Shown here one piece after another: positions 13,682 to 27,600 of a stretch of 64,000 bases of DNA. Under the pieces are notes generated by a model that saw nothing but the letters and a program-made list of their open reading frames with translations, did not search any database and was not told the DNA's origin. Numbering within the stretch: position 1 is the stretch's first letter; the number at the start of each line of letters is the position of its first letter. The stretch covers positions 138,042-202,041 of the forward strand of contig WBMV01001028.1 of the NCBI GenBank assembly GCA_013396655.1. Reading direction: 5' to 3'. The position numbers and the translations under genes are program-made. This stretch comes from Campylorhamphus procurvoides. Lineage: Eukaryota > Chordata > Aves > Passeriformes > Dendrocolaptidae.

Positions 13682-16600
13682 CCATAATAACATTTTAACT
13701 TTACAAAGCAGTGGAAAAAAAAGACATTCAAGTATATTTTGTGATTAGAGAACAGAAGCAAATGCTAGTCCTAGAGAACTGAGGTCACCTGCCTATCTCT
13801 TGCTGAGTTTGGTTTGATGTTAGCAATGTAACTTGTTGAAAATATTACCCAGCATCTACTAGGTGATGGGGTCAAGGAGGAAAAATGGTTTTGGTTCTCA
13901 GCTTAGAAGGTAATTGAAAATCAAGGTTAAGACAGTAAACAAAGACCAAAAGGAATTCTATCTTCTTGAGACCAAAATACAATTTACTATTTATTAGGTA
14001 TTGCAAACAGAGTTTTCGTTGTGCTTATAGGTGAAAAACATAAAGTATAAACACTGTAAGGTTTTCAGAAGTATAACTTTTCATGCAGAAAGAATGGTGA
14101 AGAGATTTAGAGTTAAGTATCAAGGTCATACTGTCTTTGTTTAACAAGGAATCATTTCAACTCCATTTAATTTTTTTTTCCTCCCAGTTTTTTCCCATCT
14201 CCCCCACTATCCAATCTAATGTCCAATTTAGTGGGTGGAAGTATAATCAGAGTACTGTTGCTGTCTTCAGGTTATGCAGAATGTTTACTTTAACAGATGC
14301 AACTTGCTATGATAAACTATTGCATCTGTGCAGTTGTTTTCATGGACATAATGGCCTTGAGGAAATTATAATTACTGTAGTCAGTAATGCTACACATGCA
14401 TTTTCCAGTCCTTAATGAAATACTTCTCCTCTTGTGGTAATAGGTGGTTTGGTTATGTCAATGTCATGCTCTAGCAAAAATGTTCAAATAGAGCAGTTGA
14501 ATAATTTGCATGAGGATTTACATGTTTTTCTATTACTGCCAATTAATTGATTTCCTGACCTGGAGGTTTATGTTCAGTGAAAGCTCTACTGTCCTCACTG
14601 ATAATCCTGCCTAAAGCTGTGGTTGAGTTTATTGTATCAGTCAGTTTTCGCTTTCAATGCATAAAATACTACTCATATTTCTACTGTGGGCCTCCAGGAG
14701 GGCCAGATTATAGCAGCAGTCATCTTTCAAAATCAAAAGGCTGTTTTTCATAATTTTTCAACTCACCACAGTATTCTTGCATTTCGGTTGAATTTTGAGC
14801 TTTTACTTGTCATCTTTTATGTTGTTATAAAGCTTTTGTAAGTGTGTGTGAGTCTGATAGGGACTGAAACACCTGTTATGGGCACAGGCCAGTGACAACT
14901 TGATTTAAATATAGTGTTGTTGGGTCCACAGGATCATGGATCTATAAATATTGCAAAACACAGGCACTACTAGAATGCAAAAGGACGGCCTGCTTTAACT
15001 GGTGATAGACAACTGCATGTTTGCATTCAAACCTTACAGTTCTTTCTTCACCAAAGGCCTTCTAAAAAACTAAAGGTGGCTGCAGCACTATGCTATTGAT
15101 GTGTAATTTTCTGTTATTATATAATTCTCACTGTAAGTAAAGTAAGGGGAGCGAGTGTCACTAGCTGCAGATATTGAAGCAACCTCTTCAAACAGCAAAA
15201 TTAAGGCAAGAACAGCAGGAATAGTTATCCTTGCACTTTCTGTATCCATGGAAGCAGCAAATGCAATGACATTGATAAATCTTCTATGAGCTGATTCAGA
15301 GGTAAAGCAGTTAAGTGTGAATCATTTTGACTAAAACCAGGTAGGTTTTGTTTTTGTGACCACATTAAACCCTCTTTTTCTTCCATGACAATAGAAAAGG
15401 ATCCACAAAAAAAAGCAATATTTGTGTATTAGAAATTATTTGTTAGAAAATATATAGGAAAGTGAATCTTTGTCCTCTTTCCACCTTGACCTTGAGTTTA
15501 TATGAGAATTAATCTTCTGAATTGAAGCATCCTTTCTAAATGTGGGGTTTCAGTCTCTTTTTATGTCTTTTTCCTTCGGGGCTTGCCCTATACACTGTAG
15601 AGACCTATATGGAACACTACTCTGAGTTACGCCACTATGGGACTATGAATTGAATCTCTGCTTTTAATGCAGTGTCTGATCCATGCAGACCAAGGGATGC
15701 ACAAGATGGATTTTGATTCCAAAGATCCACCAGCCCCGAGGGCTGTTCAAATCATGGCACTGCATGCCACAGACTCCAACAAGAACAAGATGCAGGTTTT
15801 AGGGAACTTTTCCTGTCTAGCCACCCAGAAGCCACTCTGGCAGTCACACACTCCACAATCACACAGTCAGACCAGGTTTCCTTACTGGCATATCTCTGGG
15901 TTTTCTATAGCAGAGTCTCAAACATCTCAGTACTTAAAATAAATTAACCATGGTGCAATATAACACAAAATTACAGTTCAAACTGTGTGTCTCCGAGGAG
16001 GGACCTCAGACAAAGGAAACCACGGGCTTTCATGCCCTTTTAGTCTAAGCATAGGAAAGTCTGGGGGTCATCAGCTCCTGCCATGTCTCTGAGTGTGGGG
16101 TTCCCTGGCTGTGTCAGAGGTCCCTGTGCCATTTGTTATGCAAAATTCAGGGCTTTTTGCCTTGGGCACCCACCACCCACCTGCACACCCAGCTACCTGC
16201 ACCGGATGTATCCCTCAACACAGGCGTCCATTCAGACTTCAGAAAGACTGATCCATAGGGCTGAGCCAGCACAGCTGTACCCTTCTGCTATTGTACTGCC
16301 CTCTGAGGAGCTCAAAAACTCTAGAGCACAGACAAGGACCCAGGAGTTTGAGACTTAGCCAAACACCTCTTTTCTTCATGAGATTTCAGCACTTGGCTTT
16401 TGGTCATGCCTAGGAATGACACCAAAGTCAACAGTCCCATCCAGAGGATTTCCTCAGTACCTATTCTAGCTCTTGCCTGAAAACATCCTTAAATATGTCC
16501 TTAGTTCTGAGCTGCAATTGTAAAATAGAGCATATAAATTCAGATATGAAAGAACATGGGCTGAAAAGGCAGCTTTGACATGACATCTGTGCTCATCTAG

Positions 16601-16915
16601 GGCAGTATGCCCAAGCTATAGGGAGTCAATAGAATGTTTCCATGAATTGCGTTATATCTTATTTCTCAGTTTGTTACTCAGTGTTGTGTGGTGTTGTGTC
16701 TGTACCCTTTTTGAGAGGATTCCTCCTTTACCTGTGTAGCAGAAGATGTTGTCTTTTCAGCTGAACATTCTTAGATATTTTTGGTAGTGTGCTATCTCCC
16801 TGATAAAACAACTGAACCAATATAAGGGTCCTTTTTTCCCTGGTTGTCTCCCTCACCTGAGCAGCTCCTGTGGTCTTGGGGTGTGTAACAGCTTTTGGAG
16901 CTGGCAAGGGCACCT
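13682..16915. other. Unique sequence, no gene recognised
   Basis: AT-rich up to about 15.6 kb, then somewhat richer in G and C to 16.4 kb, where two open frames of 91 codons (15667-15942 and 16083-16358, plus) lie one after the other. Neither contains a recognisable domain, and neither has a start context or splice signals convincing enough to call a gene. Confidence 0.45.
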
Positions 16916-17140
16916 AAAACCAAAACATCAAACATTTTTCATTGCTCTGGTAAAATACTAATGTCCTGATAAGCAGTGTTGATATTTCTGAAAACCAAAA
17001 CATCAAACATTTTTCATTGCTCTGGTAAAATACTAATGTCCTGATAAGCAGTGTTGATATTTCTGAAAACCAAAACATCAAACATTTTTCATTGCTCTGG
17101 TAAAATACTAATGTCCTGATAAGCAGTGTTGATATTTCTG
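16916..17140 (+). repeat. Perfect three-copy 75-bp tandem repeat (minisatellite)
   Basis: Three head-to-tail units of exactly 75 bp, at 16916-16990, 16991-17065 and 17066-17140. By eye the three copies are identical. The unit starts AAAACCAAAACATCAAAC and ends GTTGATATTTCTG. The absence of mismatches implies recent duplication, gene-conversion-like homogenisation, or an assembly artefact. The unit length is a multiple of three but no long open frame passes through it. Its single-copy ancestor is not otherwise visible in the window. Confidence 0.97.
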
Positions 17141-19554
17141 AAAAGCAGTTTTCCCTTTTTAATCTGTAGAAGGCCTGTACCTGGTCTTTGCAGTGTACTT
17201 AATAAAAAAAACAAAAACAGGAGTTTTGGAGAAAAGCCCTTCCCCATGCTAGTCAGTGTCAGGCAGAAGGAAGCAGCAGAGTACAGAGAAAAAGACTGAA
17301 GGCATCACATCTGCAGAGAGTCAGAGTCCATGATGAATAGCAAGTCAGGTTTGAGAGGTGCCTTTTCATTCTGCTCTTTTTTTCCCCCCAAGCTCACCCC
17401 CATGCCTTTGATGCATAAGAAATATGACACAAACCAGGACCTAAGACAGTTTGCAAACATTGCATTGCTCATCAGTCCACCAACATAGTAGCTACTAAAA
17501 CAAAGAAACAACTCAAAAACCCCCAGCCCCTAGAATGAATAAGCAAAATTACTATTTTAAAGCATAAACTTGGCTCATTAATCAGTTTTATTGCTGAGAA
17601 CAAGAGGTTAAGAGGATCCACTTAGATTTGTTTGCTTAATTGATTTTGATTTTGATTTCTTACTTGCATTTTTAATATTATTTTTCTGCCTTGTAAACTC
17701 TGTTTGATCATCTTCAGAGAGACAGCAGTTGTTAAAAAATTCATTACTGCCATTTTTTACTTGTAGGATTTTTAATAAACTACAATTGTAGACTGTGCTA
17801 GCATGGGAAAAATTAATATTTTATAGAAATGTGTTAAGAAAATGAATTATCTATCTCAGAATATAGTCAGGTCAGGCTTTCACTGGTGGCCAGAAATCAA
17901 AAAAGTACTTGACACTTTTATATTTCACAGTATTATCTTATATCACGCCTTGTAAGGTTATGTTTTCTTCAGTTCTCAATTCTCATATTCCCTCCTCTTC
18001 TCTTTTTTTTTAATGAATCAATTATGACAGCCCTATTCAGCAGCAAAATTCGTGCTGAAGCAGTTGATATTGCATCAGACAGAGCCTACTAACATGTCAC
18101 ACCCCTTCTTTCATCCCTTTGGTCTTCTTTTCTTTGAGTCCATGCCCGTGCCTCAATACCTCAGAACCTGAAGGTTGGGTGGGCTGAGGAAATAAGAGAG
18201 TTGTTATTTGCTGGAAAGGTAGACAGTCTTATGAGATCAATTCATAAAGGTAGAATGTGAAACTGGAGAAGTTTGAGGATATACAGATTCTGGGTGGTTT
18301 TCACAGCTCAGGTGACTGGATTTTTGTACCCCAAAACTTGATAATTTGTTCCCTCTTTAGCAGTTAACCTAGACAAGTGATATGTTTTTCTACTGAGCCT
18401 GCTTTTCTCCATCATTTCAGAAAGTGAGCATCAAACACCTTTACTTTACTTCCCTGTGCTTATAATTCCATCTTAAGTTATCTGCAGTTGGTTTCCTTTC
18501 TGTCTGCCCAAGACCTGGGGTCTTTGACTGCCTTGAAACTCAACGTTGAGCCCTTCCTTGATGTCAAATTTAAATTTCCACTGACTTTAATGACACAGAA
18601 CTGATATCTTTTCTCCTTTTCTTCTCCTATCTCTACAGCTTCAAATCTCTCCATTTCAGATGGGAGTTGTTTCTTTGGGAATGTCTCATGAAATTTGATG
18701 CAGATGTCACATGAGTGTAAGGTTATGTTCCTTATGCAATGTAAATAGCTTTTGGCATTTGGAACTCAGGGAAAAGATCCAATTGCATTGAAAGACAGAA
18801 ATAGAAAGTGAGCTTGAAATTTTAATGCAGGCAATTAAATTCCACTACTAGCATTTTGAGATTAATGGTACAGTGAAACAGGCCCACTCTTTGTGGCTCA
18901 TTCTACTAAAATGGAATTAGACTCATAATATGAACATATGGAAGCAGTTCCCTTCATGTATATTTAAATTCAATATTAATATTTAACACTTACATTCAGG
19001 GCTATGATTTTTCAGTCAAAATATGGCAAAAATTGGAGCAAAATCTTCCACTACTGCAATTCAAGAAGCAGTTATTCATTTCAGTGTAATTAATGTGGAT
19101 TTAAAACTGTAGCCAACAGGAATACTCCTGGTAGCAGACTGCCTATGCATCAGTTTTAAATTTAGACTTTAGCACCTCAAGGTTCAATTTATGTTCTAAT
19201 GTGCCATTCACAAAAATGTTCTGTCATTTTAAGAAGAAAAAAAAAGCCCAACCAGAAAAGGAGTGGAATGGAGTAACAGTCCATACCACCAGCTAGCAAA
19301 TTCACACCAGCTGAGCCTTACACCAGACTGTTGGAATAACTCACTGGAAGAGGGGAGGACGGGCTGTATCTCTTGGCTAATTTCAATGTGAATGCCTGGC
19401 TCTGACCAATTATCCTTCCACAACGATGGTTCTTGAGCAACCCATCATTTCAGTGTGTTGATCCATCTCTCATTATCTCTTCCAGGATGAGGTGGGAGTG
19501 GGACACTATAACCCTGCAGTTGCAGTGGAGATGCCAAGAAGAATCACCAGCTGG
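17141..19554. other. Unique AT-rich non-coding sequence
   Basis: No gene or mobile element recognised. The 17.6-17.9 and 18.8-19.2 kb parts are long, AT-rich and free of repeats, the kind of sequence that often contains conserved non-coding elements, but this cannot be shown without alignment. Confidence 0.5.
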
Positions 19555-20122
19555 GCAAGGGAGGGGATTGTCCCACTCTGCTCCGCACTGGGGCAGCCTG
19601 ACCTGGAATATTGGGGCAGTTTTGGGCACAACAATGTAAGAAAACTACTAAGCCATTAGAGAGTGTCCAAAGCAATGAAGATGGTGAAGGACCTTGAGAG
19701 GAAGCTGTGTGAGGAGGGGCTGAGGTCACTTGGTGTGTTCAGCTGGAGAAGAGGAGATTGAGGGGAGATCTCACTGCAGTTACAACTTCCTTGTGAGGGG
19801 AAGAGGATGGGCAGGCACTGATCTCTTCTTTTGTGGTGACCAGCAACAGGACCCCAGGGAATGGCCTGAAGCTGTCTCAGGGGAGGTATAGGCTGCATAT
19901 TAGGCAAAGGTTCTTCCCCCTGAGGGTGGCTGGATGCTGAACAGGCTCCCCAGGGCAGTGGTCACAGCACTAAGCCTGACAGAGCCCAAGAAATGTATGG
20001 ACAGTGCTCTCAGGCACATGATGTGACTCTTGGAAACTCCTGTGCAGGGCCAGGAGCTGGACTTGATGATCTCTGTAGGTCCCTTCCAACTTGACATATT
20101 CCATAATTCTGTGATTCTGTGA
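19555..20122 (+). mobile_element. CR1 LINE, 5'-truncated (~570 bp)
   Basis: The copy begins within the CR1 ORF2 3' coding part (GGGAGGGGATTGTCCCACTC, then GGTGCAGTTTTGGGC-like sequence) and runs through the CAGCTGGAGAAGAGGAGATTG segment, the GAGGGTGGCTGGATGCTGAAC segment and the GGTCCCTTCCAACTTGACAT motif to a CATAATTCTGTGATTCTGTGA tail. It is one of the two longest CR1 copies here. Compared with the CR1 consensus it has indels and stops, so it is dead. Open frames of up to 88 codons on its minus strand are incidental. Confidence 0.9.
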
Positions 20123-21194
20123 AGAATGCCCCTTTTTCTCATTCTTTTGCATCCTGTTCTGAGCATCTCAATCTAAAAGGATGGATTGGTATCCCACACA
20201 GATGGTTGGTACTGCAATGGAGACTTCTTAGTCATCAGGGATTTTTCCCCCTTCTGTCACCACTCAGACACACCTGCATGTCCTGACTCTTTGCTGTTGA
20301 TTTTGGTGGTTGCTTGAATTCAAGGATGACCATTCTGGATTCATCCTCAAGATAACAATTCAGAACCCTGTGTTCTGAAACTGGCATGGATGTACTGAGA
20401 GGGCACCCATGAACCACAAAAAAGAGAGAGCTGTCAGCCCGTGAGTTTGAGACTGTAGCTGATGGAGTTTGTGGTGTTGCTGAGTCATGCATGATAAAAC
20501 CCCAGAGTTTTGGAAGGTGTGGGTTCTTGTGAAGATGGCTCTTTGCAAACACTTGTAAATAATAACAAAAAAAAATAATGTTGAGAATTCCTCGTTTTCA
20601 CTGCTATCCACAAGTATAAAAAATGTTGAAAATAGTTTTGGCACAACATAGCAAATTGAGAGCCCTTCTTTTTTTCTTTTGCCACCTGCTTAAAGTCTAC
20701 ACACAGTTTAATTTTCAAGTTTACAGTTGTCTCCAAAAGATACAAAAACCTTTGTAATTTTAAAGAAAATTACCTTACCGTTAGCATAACTTGCTCCTAA
20801 CATATGAATATTATTTTGTTAACTTAAATTAGCAACACAAAAAGCAAACCAATCCATTTATTTCTTATTCTTGTTACTTTTACTGAATAATTAGATTTTT
20901 AATGTGCTCAAGAGACTGCTCTTTTTTCCCTAAGAATGAACAATTCTCAAAATAGAGGAAATACAGAATGCAGTAAAAAGCCTATCTTTTACCTAAACAC
21001 CTGTTGGTTTTGCTTGGTTTTATTTTCAAGTATTTATCCAGCAATGTCAAAAAAAAAAGTGGTTTTCCAGGGCAGTGTGGAATGACTAAATAATACACAT
21101 AGCATTAGTGACAGGTAAGTAGTGACAGCAGAAGTGCTGTAAACAGAAAGACATATAAAGAATATTATAAAAATTATGTCCTTAATAATCTCAT
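20123..21194. other. Unique non-coding sequence between two CR1 copies
   Basis: No gene recognised. Minus-strand frames of 86-105 codons at 20235-20745 overlap each other and have no domain signature. Confidence 0.45.
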
Positions 21195-21603
21195 CATCTC
21201 AGCTACAGGCTGAGAGAGCTGTGGTTGTTCAGCCTGAAGTGAAGGATTTGGGAAGATCATATTGTGACATTCTGGCACTCTAAGGGGGCTTATGAAAAGG
21301 AGGAAGAGGGATGTTTTAAATGGGTAGATAGTGACAGGCCAGGGAGGAATGGCTTTAAGCTTAAAGAGAGCGGATTTATATGAGATATTAGGAAGAAATT
21401 CTTTACTCAGAGGGTGGTTGGACACTGGCACAGGCTGACCAGAAAATCTGTGGTTGCCCCATCCCTGGAAGTGTTCAAGGCCAGGTTGGATGGGGCTTTG
21501 AGTAACCTGGTCTAGAGTAAAGTGTCCATGCCCATGGCAGAGGGGTTGGAATGAGATGCACTCTAAGGTTCCTTCTGACTGAAACTGTACTATGATTCTA
21601 TGA
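21195..21603 (+). mobile_element. CR1 LINE, 5'-truncated 3' end (~410 bp)
   Basis: Contains ACAGGCTGAGAGAGCTG, the GTTGTTCAGCCTGAAG segment, GATATTAGGAAGAAATTC, CAGAGGGTGGTTGGACACTG, CCCATCCCTGGAAGTGTTC and a final CTATGATTCTATGA tail. It is the same general 3' type as the copy at 2553-2992 and diverged from it independently. No coding capacity remains. Confidence 0.92.
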
Positions 21604-24512
21604 CAATTGCACAGAACTTCTCAAATCTTTATATTCTCTGCACAGTCCATGTAGAAATACATTGTAGATCCCCATCACATGGTTACAAGCAGAGTTAATA
21701 CTCTGTGAGGGATTGTGCTCATAATAATTGGACTAAACTTTCATAAATAAAGGGAAATCTTTGGAAGTTCTGTCAGAGATTTGCCCATTTTTAGACAGAT
21801 GGAATACCAAAGAACAAGCTTAGGCTACACAACTGCACAGACATATTCTACTCTGTTACAAAATCCTTTGGGGATTTTTGTGGTATGTCACTGAGGAGAC
21901 AACATACTTTTGTATTTGACATCTTCATAATACAATTTTCCTGAGAACTTAACTGGACAGAGGTTGAAAACCATAAAGAAAATGAGAGAGAAAGTACTTC
22001 TATGGAAACTATTCATATCTTTTTTACAGTGCCTATTATCTGTCTTTATTTTTTTCTTAATAGAAAAGAAAAATCTAATGCTGGCAGGTTCGAACACCAC
22101 AGTTAACAATTTAACTGGGAAGAAACGATTAAAAATTCAGTAATTTGGGTAGGTTTATAGCACATATCAGAAATGCAGTAATCACTTAAGCAGCTGGCTT
22201 AAGGGAAATAAATATGTGTGTTACTTACAGAATGCAGAATATAATTCTGTAGCTCTTTTTCTTAGCAAAGCATGAAGGTGAAAGTAGAGATGGAATCAAG
22301 AGCAGAACACATAAACTCATGATATATAAATATTTCAATGTCTATTAGAATGATTGTCTAGACTGTGACTTATGATTTAAAGGTTACTTAAACCAAACAT
22401 CTTCTGGAATACAGAAGTTCCTTCAGGGAGTGGAGAGATCTAAGGAATCATGGTTTATTGAATATTTAGTGTGTTTTTTTGCTTTCCATTAATAACAATA
22501 CAAGAAACAATAAAATCAGCTTCAGACCACTTCTCATCAGTCCACTATGCAGGTCCAATGCTGCTGCTTCACTGAAACATAACTCTGGGTTCAGATTCTG
22601 ATTCTCTTACAAGTTTGCTGTGAGATTTTGCCTACATAAAAAGCAGATTTACAGTGGCATACAAATAAAATTTGTCTCAATATTGTTTCTTTAAAGTATT
22701 TTAGACATACGGACTTTTACACAGATAACTGAAAATATATGCTGGATTTCATAAGACTGTCTTTTAAAAATGCTTACAAATGGAACTCAGTCTGAAATGT
22801 GGCTTCAAAATGTTTTCTCAAGTAGTTAAAAATTAAGTATTGTGTATTTCTATACACACATATATATATATAATTTCATGGCCAGACTTCAAAAAAATAT
22901 CTGAATTACATTTCAATTTTTTTTTAATACTGAATTTAAACTGTTTGGAAAGATGCTTGAAGTTTCAGTTGTGGAAGAGTTGTGACATTAGTTAAGTTGC
23001 AGTGTGTTTTACGATGAACTTGGAGCACTTTGAAATTAGAACAGAGCTAAGTCCCTTAAGCCCTGTAACAGCTAAAAAGTTTACAGACCTTAAGTGTTTG
23101 GCTTTTAATTGCCATCTATAAAATAGTTACAAAAATATTTTCTTATCTTGACTTACCTATTTGGGTTGTAAGGAGCCCAGGAGCGAGAATTCTGTGGGGA
23201 TGCATTTTAGCAGCACTCGGTGCTGTTGGTCTTTCTGTCACTCCCAAAGCACCCAAGAGCTGAAGATGCAACACAAATCAACTTCATTCCCTTTGACAAC
23301 TGGTACATGTCCTTGTATTTCTCATTCTATTCCAGTAACCCTTCCAGAAACTCTCAGTCTTTGAAACCTACACATTTGTAATGTTGTACAGAAAAATATA
23401 TATAAAAAAGCTCCATTGTATAAATAAAACTGTTGCCTGTAAAAGTTTTCAATTTAATTGCTGTCAAGCACTAGGGTTAACACCCTGACAGCACCAATCA
23501 CATTCAAAATGACAAGTATCCACCAGCAAGCCACCTTCTCCAGACAGATGCTTCCAATTCACTTGCTGTCACGTACAGATAGAGGTAATGGATGAACAGC
23601 ACTGACTAGGAGTCTTGTGAAAATTTTAAAGCTCCTAGTGCTTATATTAGGCTTAGATGGTTAGTCTAGCCCTGAATAGGTGTCTATTTTAAAGTCATAA
23701 TATTGTGGGTTTCTTGTTTCCNCTGCATTTTTTAAAAGGATGGATTGTGATGAGGTGATCAAACATTTCTAGAGGACAATGATGGCAAGCTGAGGAGATT
23801 GAATGAGAAGGGAACCTGAAAAGGGTAGTCATAGAAATGAAAGGAAAGGAAGACTTCACATGATGCTGCCATGGGCAGATCAGTCTGAGCTCCAGGAATT
23901 TTGCTTAATTTATTTTATTGTCAAGTAACATAAACTTTAATTACTGAGGTATAAAAGGGAATGTAATTACATAACGTAAAAATATCTTTCCTTCTTCTTC
24001 ACATGCTCAGCTTTAAACACCTCTTCTCCCAAACTCAATCTCAGCATCGCTTGCCTTCAATGCCTGTTGTGCTCAGTCCCTCTTACCCCTGTCAGCAAGG
24101 TGACCTTGCCTCTTGCTTGTTTGCTTCTTGTGCTCCTTGCTTCTGATCCCCTGCCTGAGTGGGCGCTCCATGGGTTGTAGGTTCTCCCTAATGTTCCTCC
24201 ATGGTGTGGGGTCTCCGTGGACCATGATTCCTCAGGGTTATCCCCCCTCTGGCTGCCTAACTCCAGGTAGGCTGCAGTCCTGGGACAGCAGGGAATGGTG
24301 CTGTGAGGACACTGGCCAATTCAATTTCCTGCTGCTCCCATTGACCTGGAGAGGTCCAGGTCACTACAGTGCTCTCCAGCTTTGAGCTTTCTCACCAGGG
24401 ACTAATATCCCACTCCACCAGCTCTCTCACAGGACTTTGGATCCTGACAGGCTACAGAGGAGGTCTCATGGCTCCAAAATGAGACTTGGGATCAAGCAAC
24501 ACCCTCATAGCG
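21604..24512. other. Unique sequence, AT-rich then GC-richer
   Basis: No gene recognised. An (AC)/(AT) dinucleotide tract lies at 22851-22872 and an ambiguous base (N) at 23722. From about 24040 to 24500 the sequence becomes C- and G-richer with a 90-codon open frame (24113-24385). This stretch could be an old unclassified repeat or an exon, but nothing identifies it. Confidence 0.45.
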
Positions 24513-24602
24513 TCATAGAATCATGTGGGTTGGGAAAGACCTCTCAGGCTGAGCCCAAGTATTAACCTGACCCTGCTGGGTCCACCACTAATCCATGCCT
24601 CC
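24513..24602 (-). mobile_element. CR1 LINE 3' fragment (~90 bp)
   Basis: The plus strand reads GTCATAGAATCATGTGGGTT, then a GGGAAAGACCTCTCAGGCTGA segment and GGGTCCACCACTAATCCATG. This is the reverse complement of the 3' end of a CR1 subfamily in which the tail is followed by AAAGACCTCTAAG and an ACTAAACCATG-like motif. It is short and 5'-truncated. The 260 bp that follow it downstream are GC-richer but unassigned. Confidence 0.8.
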
Positions 24603-27600
24603 TGCCAGAGGGAGCATCCAGCTGCCATCCCTCCCTGCTTCCAGTCAGGGCAGTGGGTTTGTTCCACCTCACCTTCCATCAGGACACTCCGCCTGTGCTG
24701 CAGATACAGAGAAGAAAATTTCCTCTGTTGCTGTTTGTCACAGGATTTGGATTGGCATTTGTCCCTTGGCTATTTGGGAGGGGCTGAGGTTTCTGATTTA
24801 ACCAAACTGAATGTGGGGCTCCCTCAGGTTCTCCCCCAGGCACGCTGCTGCTGGATCTGAGAGCACTCAAGTGTGACACTATGCACAAAAAGTTAATTTT
24901 TAATAACATCAAGCCAGTGATTTACTCTCAGATTCATACAGACTTTTGAGGGAGATAAAAAAGTTTCATTGTAATTGTTTTAAAGCTTCTAAAATATTTT
25001 TTTCCTGTGTCGCCCTTTTATTTTTAATTAGACTTCTGGGGTTTTTTTGTGATCCTGTTATATGTGCTGTTCAGTGTGTTTGATGTTTATAAGCTTTTCC
25101 TTTCTCCCTTTGCTTTCACTGCAATAACTCTGACATCTGAATTGTCAAAGTACTTAATGCAACAATTATCAAATAAAACAAAATGTGTATTTTTGAATGT
25201 GTTCACTGTCTTTGAAAAAACACTGTCTTAAATATTAGTTACACTTTAATTCAACTTTTTCATGTTATCACTTTTTTTTAATGTCTTTGCAAGGTCATTT
25301 TTTTCTTATAATTCAAGGGAAGAGAAGAAAATCTGCCATAGGAACAGCACACCACAAATCTCATTTTCCATTGATTGTCAGACACCAACATACTGTGATT
25401 TTTTCAAATTCTGTACTTGATTTCAGCAGGTGAAGGACAGAGCTCATGCACCAGCTTTGCACCTCATTTGCCACAAGAAGAGAGGGGAGTATGTTCTTTA
25501 TGAAGAACTGATTGTTTAATGGGTTGTGGGCATTTCATTTCCTTAGGGGACTTTGAAAATCATTAATTGAAGTTAATTTAATTACTCATGAAGGCTGTTT
25601 GAAACCATCTTTTGATCTTCCTTTGTGTTGGAGTCACAGAATATCAGGACAGCACTAGATGCACTCGTGAAGAGTACTGCTTCATCTCAGGGAAAGCTAA
25701 TACAGTAAATCCATATATCAAAAAATTTGGACTGAATACTCTCTCCATACATTAAAACTTTGATGAATTCATGTCCTGTGTCAAAACAAGCACGTGACCT
25801 TAAAAAAAAATTAAACAGACATAACAACAATAAAAAATCAAGAAAAAACAAACCCAAAAGCCAAACAAAAATCTGTGCTGGCATTTTAAATTTACCAAAG
25901 ATTGATTTTGAGATAAACCCCATCTAACTTGAAATTATGTGGTAGCATTAATTCTGCTTGAGTAATAATTTATTAGTTAGCTATTTTCTTCAAGAATTCC
26001 AATGTTTAGATAAAGTAGGAAAATATTACGAATTAAGTATATTGATGCTGTTTGGTATTACTATAATTACTACTTTAATATTGTTATTAATATTAGTATT
26101 AAGGAAACTGCCAAGTCTATGTACAGCCTTGGAATAATTTTTTTCTGTAATTTAGGTTCTGAATTTTTACTTACTACAAATGCTGGTAATATAAATGTAT
26201 AATATAACATAATAATATATAAAATGTGTAATAGAAATGCAGAATAAAATATAATATAATATAAATGTATAATTGTATGCTATGCTGTATAAGTCTATAG
26301 TGTGCTGTTTGTGGCAAACCTCTCCTGCAGCTGATTAGAGGTGTATACACGACAAAATTCAAGGGCTTATGAAAAAAAAAACCCTTTCGTTTCTGTTTTA
26401 CTTCTTCCTTACTCTGTTATTCCGTTCTGTGGATCTCAACAACACATTTTCCATGGATCTGGTCCCAAATGTGTATAGTATTTCTTTACAAACCACTGCA
26501 CTGAATAACTCTTGCGTGTGCCTGTACTGAAGGATTTTTTCTTATTTTGAGAGTTCTCCTTATCTTGAAGGAGATACAAATCCATATTTAAAAAAGTTTC
26601 ACAATTTACTCTTGATATGATTAATAACATCTAACCTTGCTGCCAGTTGTAATAGACATCACCAGTGCAACAGACCAGGACCTTTAGCTCACATTCATGA
26701 GCTTCAAATCAGAATAGGAGGTCAGATGCACTTGCAGGAAAATTTTCCCAGATATGCTTTCATTAGCTCATGCTAATAAAATAAGAATAGAAGCAGCAAC
26801 CTAACCACAGTGGAATCTAGCAGAATTACAGGAATGTGAATTTAAGACACAGAACATAATCATTTGTGACATATCTGAATTCACTATTATATTTCTTTTC
26901 TTCTTCAGTTGTCAGAATCTTAGATGCCTCTGTTAGCAGTTAATCTGCTTTTTTTTGTGGAGCTATGACTGATAGAGATCACAGATGCTTCTCTTTTCAC
27001 TATGGGGAAGCAAGACTCGCCCTACAAGATCACAGCATGGTTTGCATTTCTTCCTTTGTGCTTCAATTACTACCATGCTGGTGGCCCAGGAGCCACCTGA
27101 AAATTTTCTCTTTCTCAAGCAACAACAAACAAATGGAAAACTGGTTAAAGCATTAATGTGAAAGTCCTCCTGTCTGAGCTTGGTCTTCTGGCAGGCTCTG
27201 CAGAGGATGAATGAACAGCCTTACCTGAATGAGGGTGGTCTCAAGTGGTTGTGAAGATCCAGAGTGCAAGGACTTGCATAACCACATTATCCACTACTCA
27301 TATGTAAGCAAAGGTACATATTAAATGCTGACATAGTGAGATTTTCCTACCTAGTGATGTTTAGTCTAGTCTGTGGTTTGAGGACATGAACTACGCCTAA
27401 ACCATCACAAACTGAGATTAGAAATGTAAATTCATTGGCATAATACAGCATTCAGCACACAGACATTTGCGTAAGGAGTCTGTAAATCCCCTAGTAATTT
27501 CTTGAGGGTCCCTATATTGTCACCATTACTGGATATTCAGGCTTGCATGTTTCACACCTGTTCTACAAGGCAGTGACAGTGATCAGCTGCAACTGTGCAG

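Noticed and set aside
14504..14511. Perfect octamer (ATTTGCAT) POU-factor site; others at 29519-29526, 42162-42169 and 59497-59504.
   Set aside because: A few such 8-mers are expected by chance on both strands of 64 kb of AT-rich DNA, and the hits are not clustered.
23722..23722. Ambiguous bases (N) at 23722, 41134 and 41553.
   Set aside because: Isolated base-calling ambiguities in unique sequence; not biological features.
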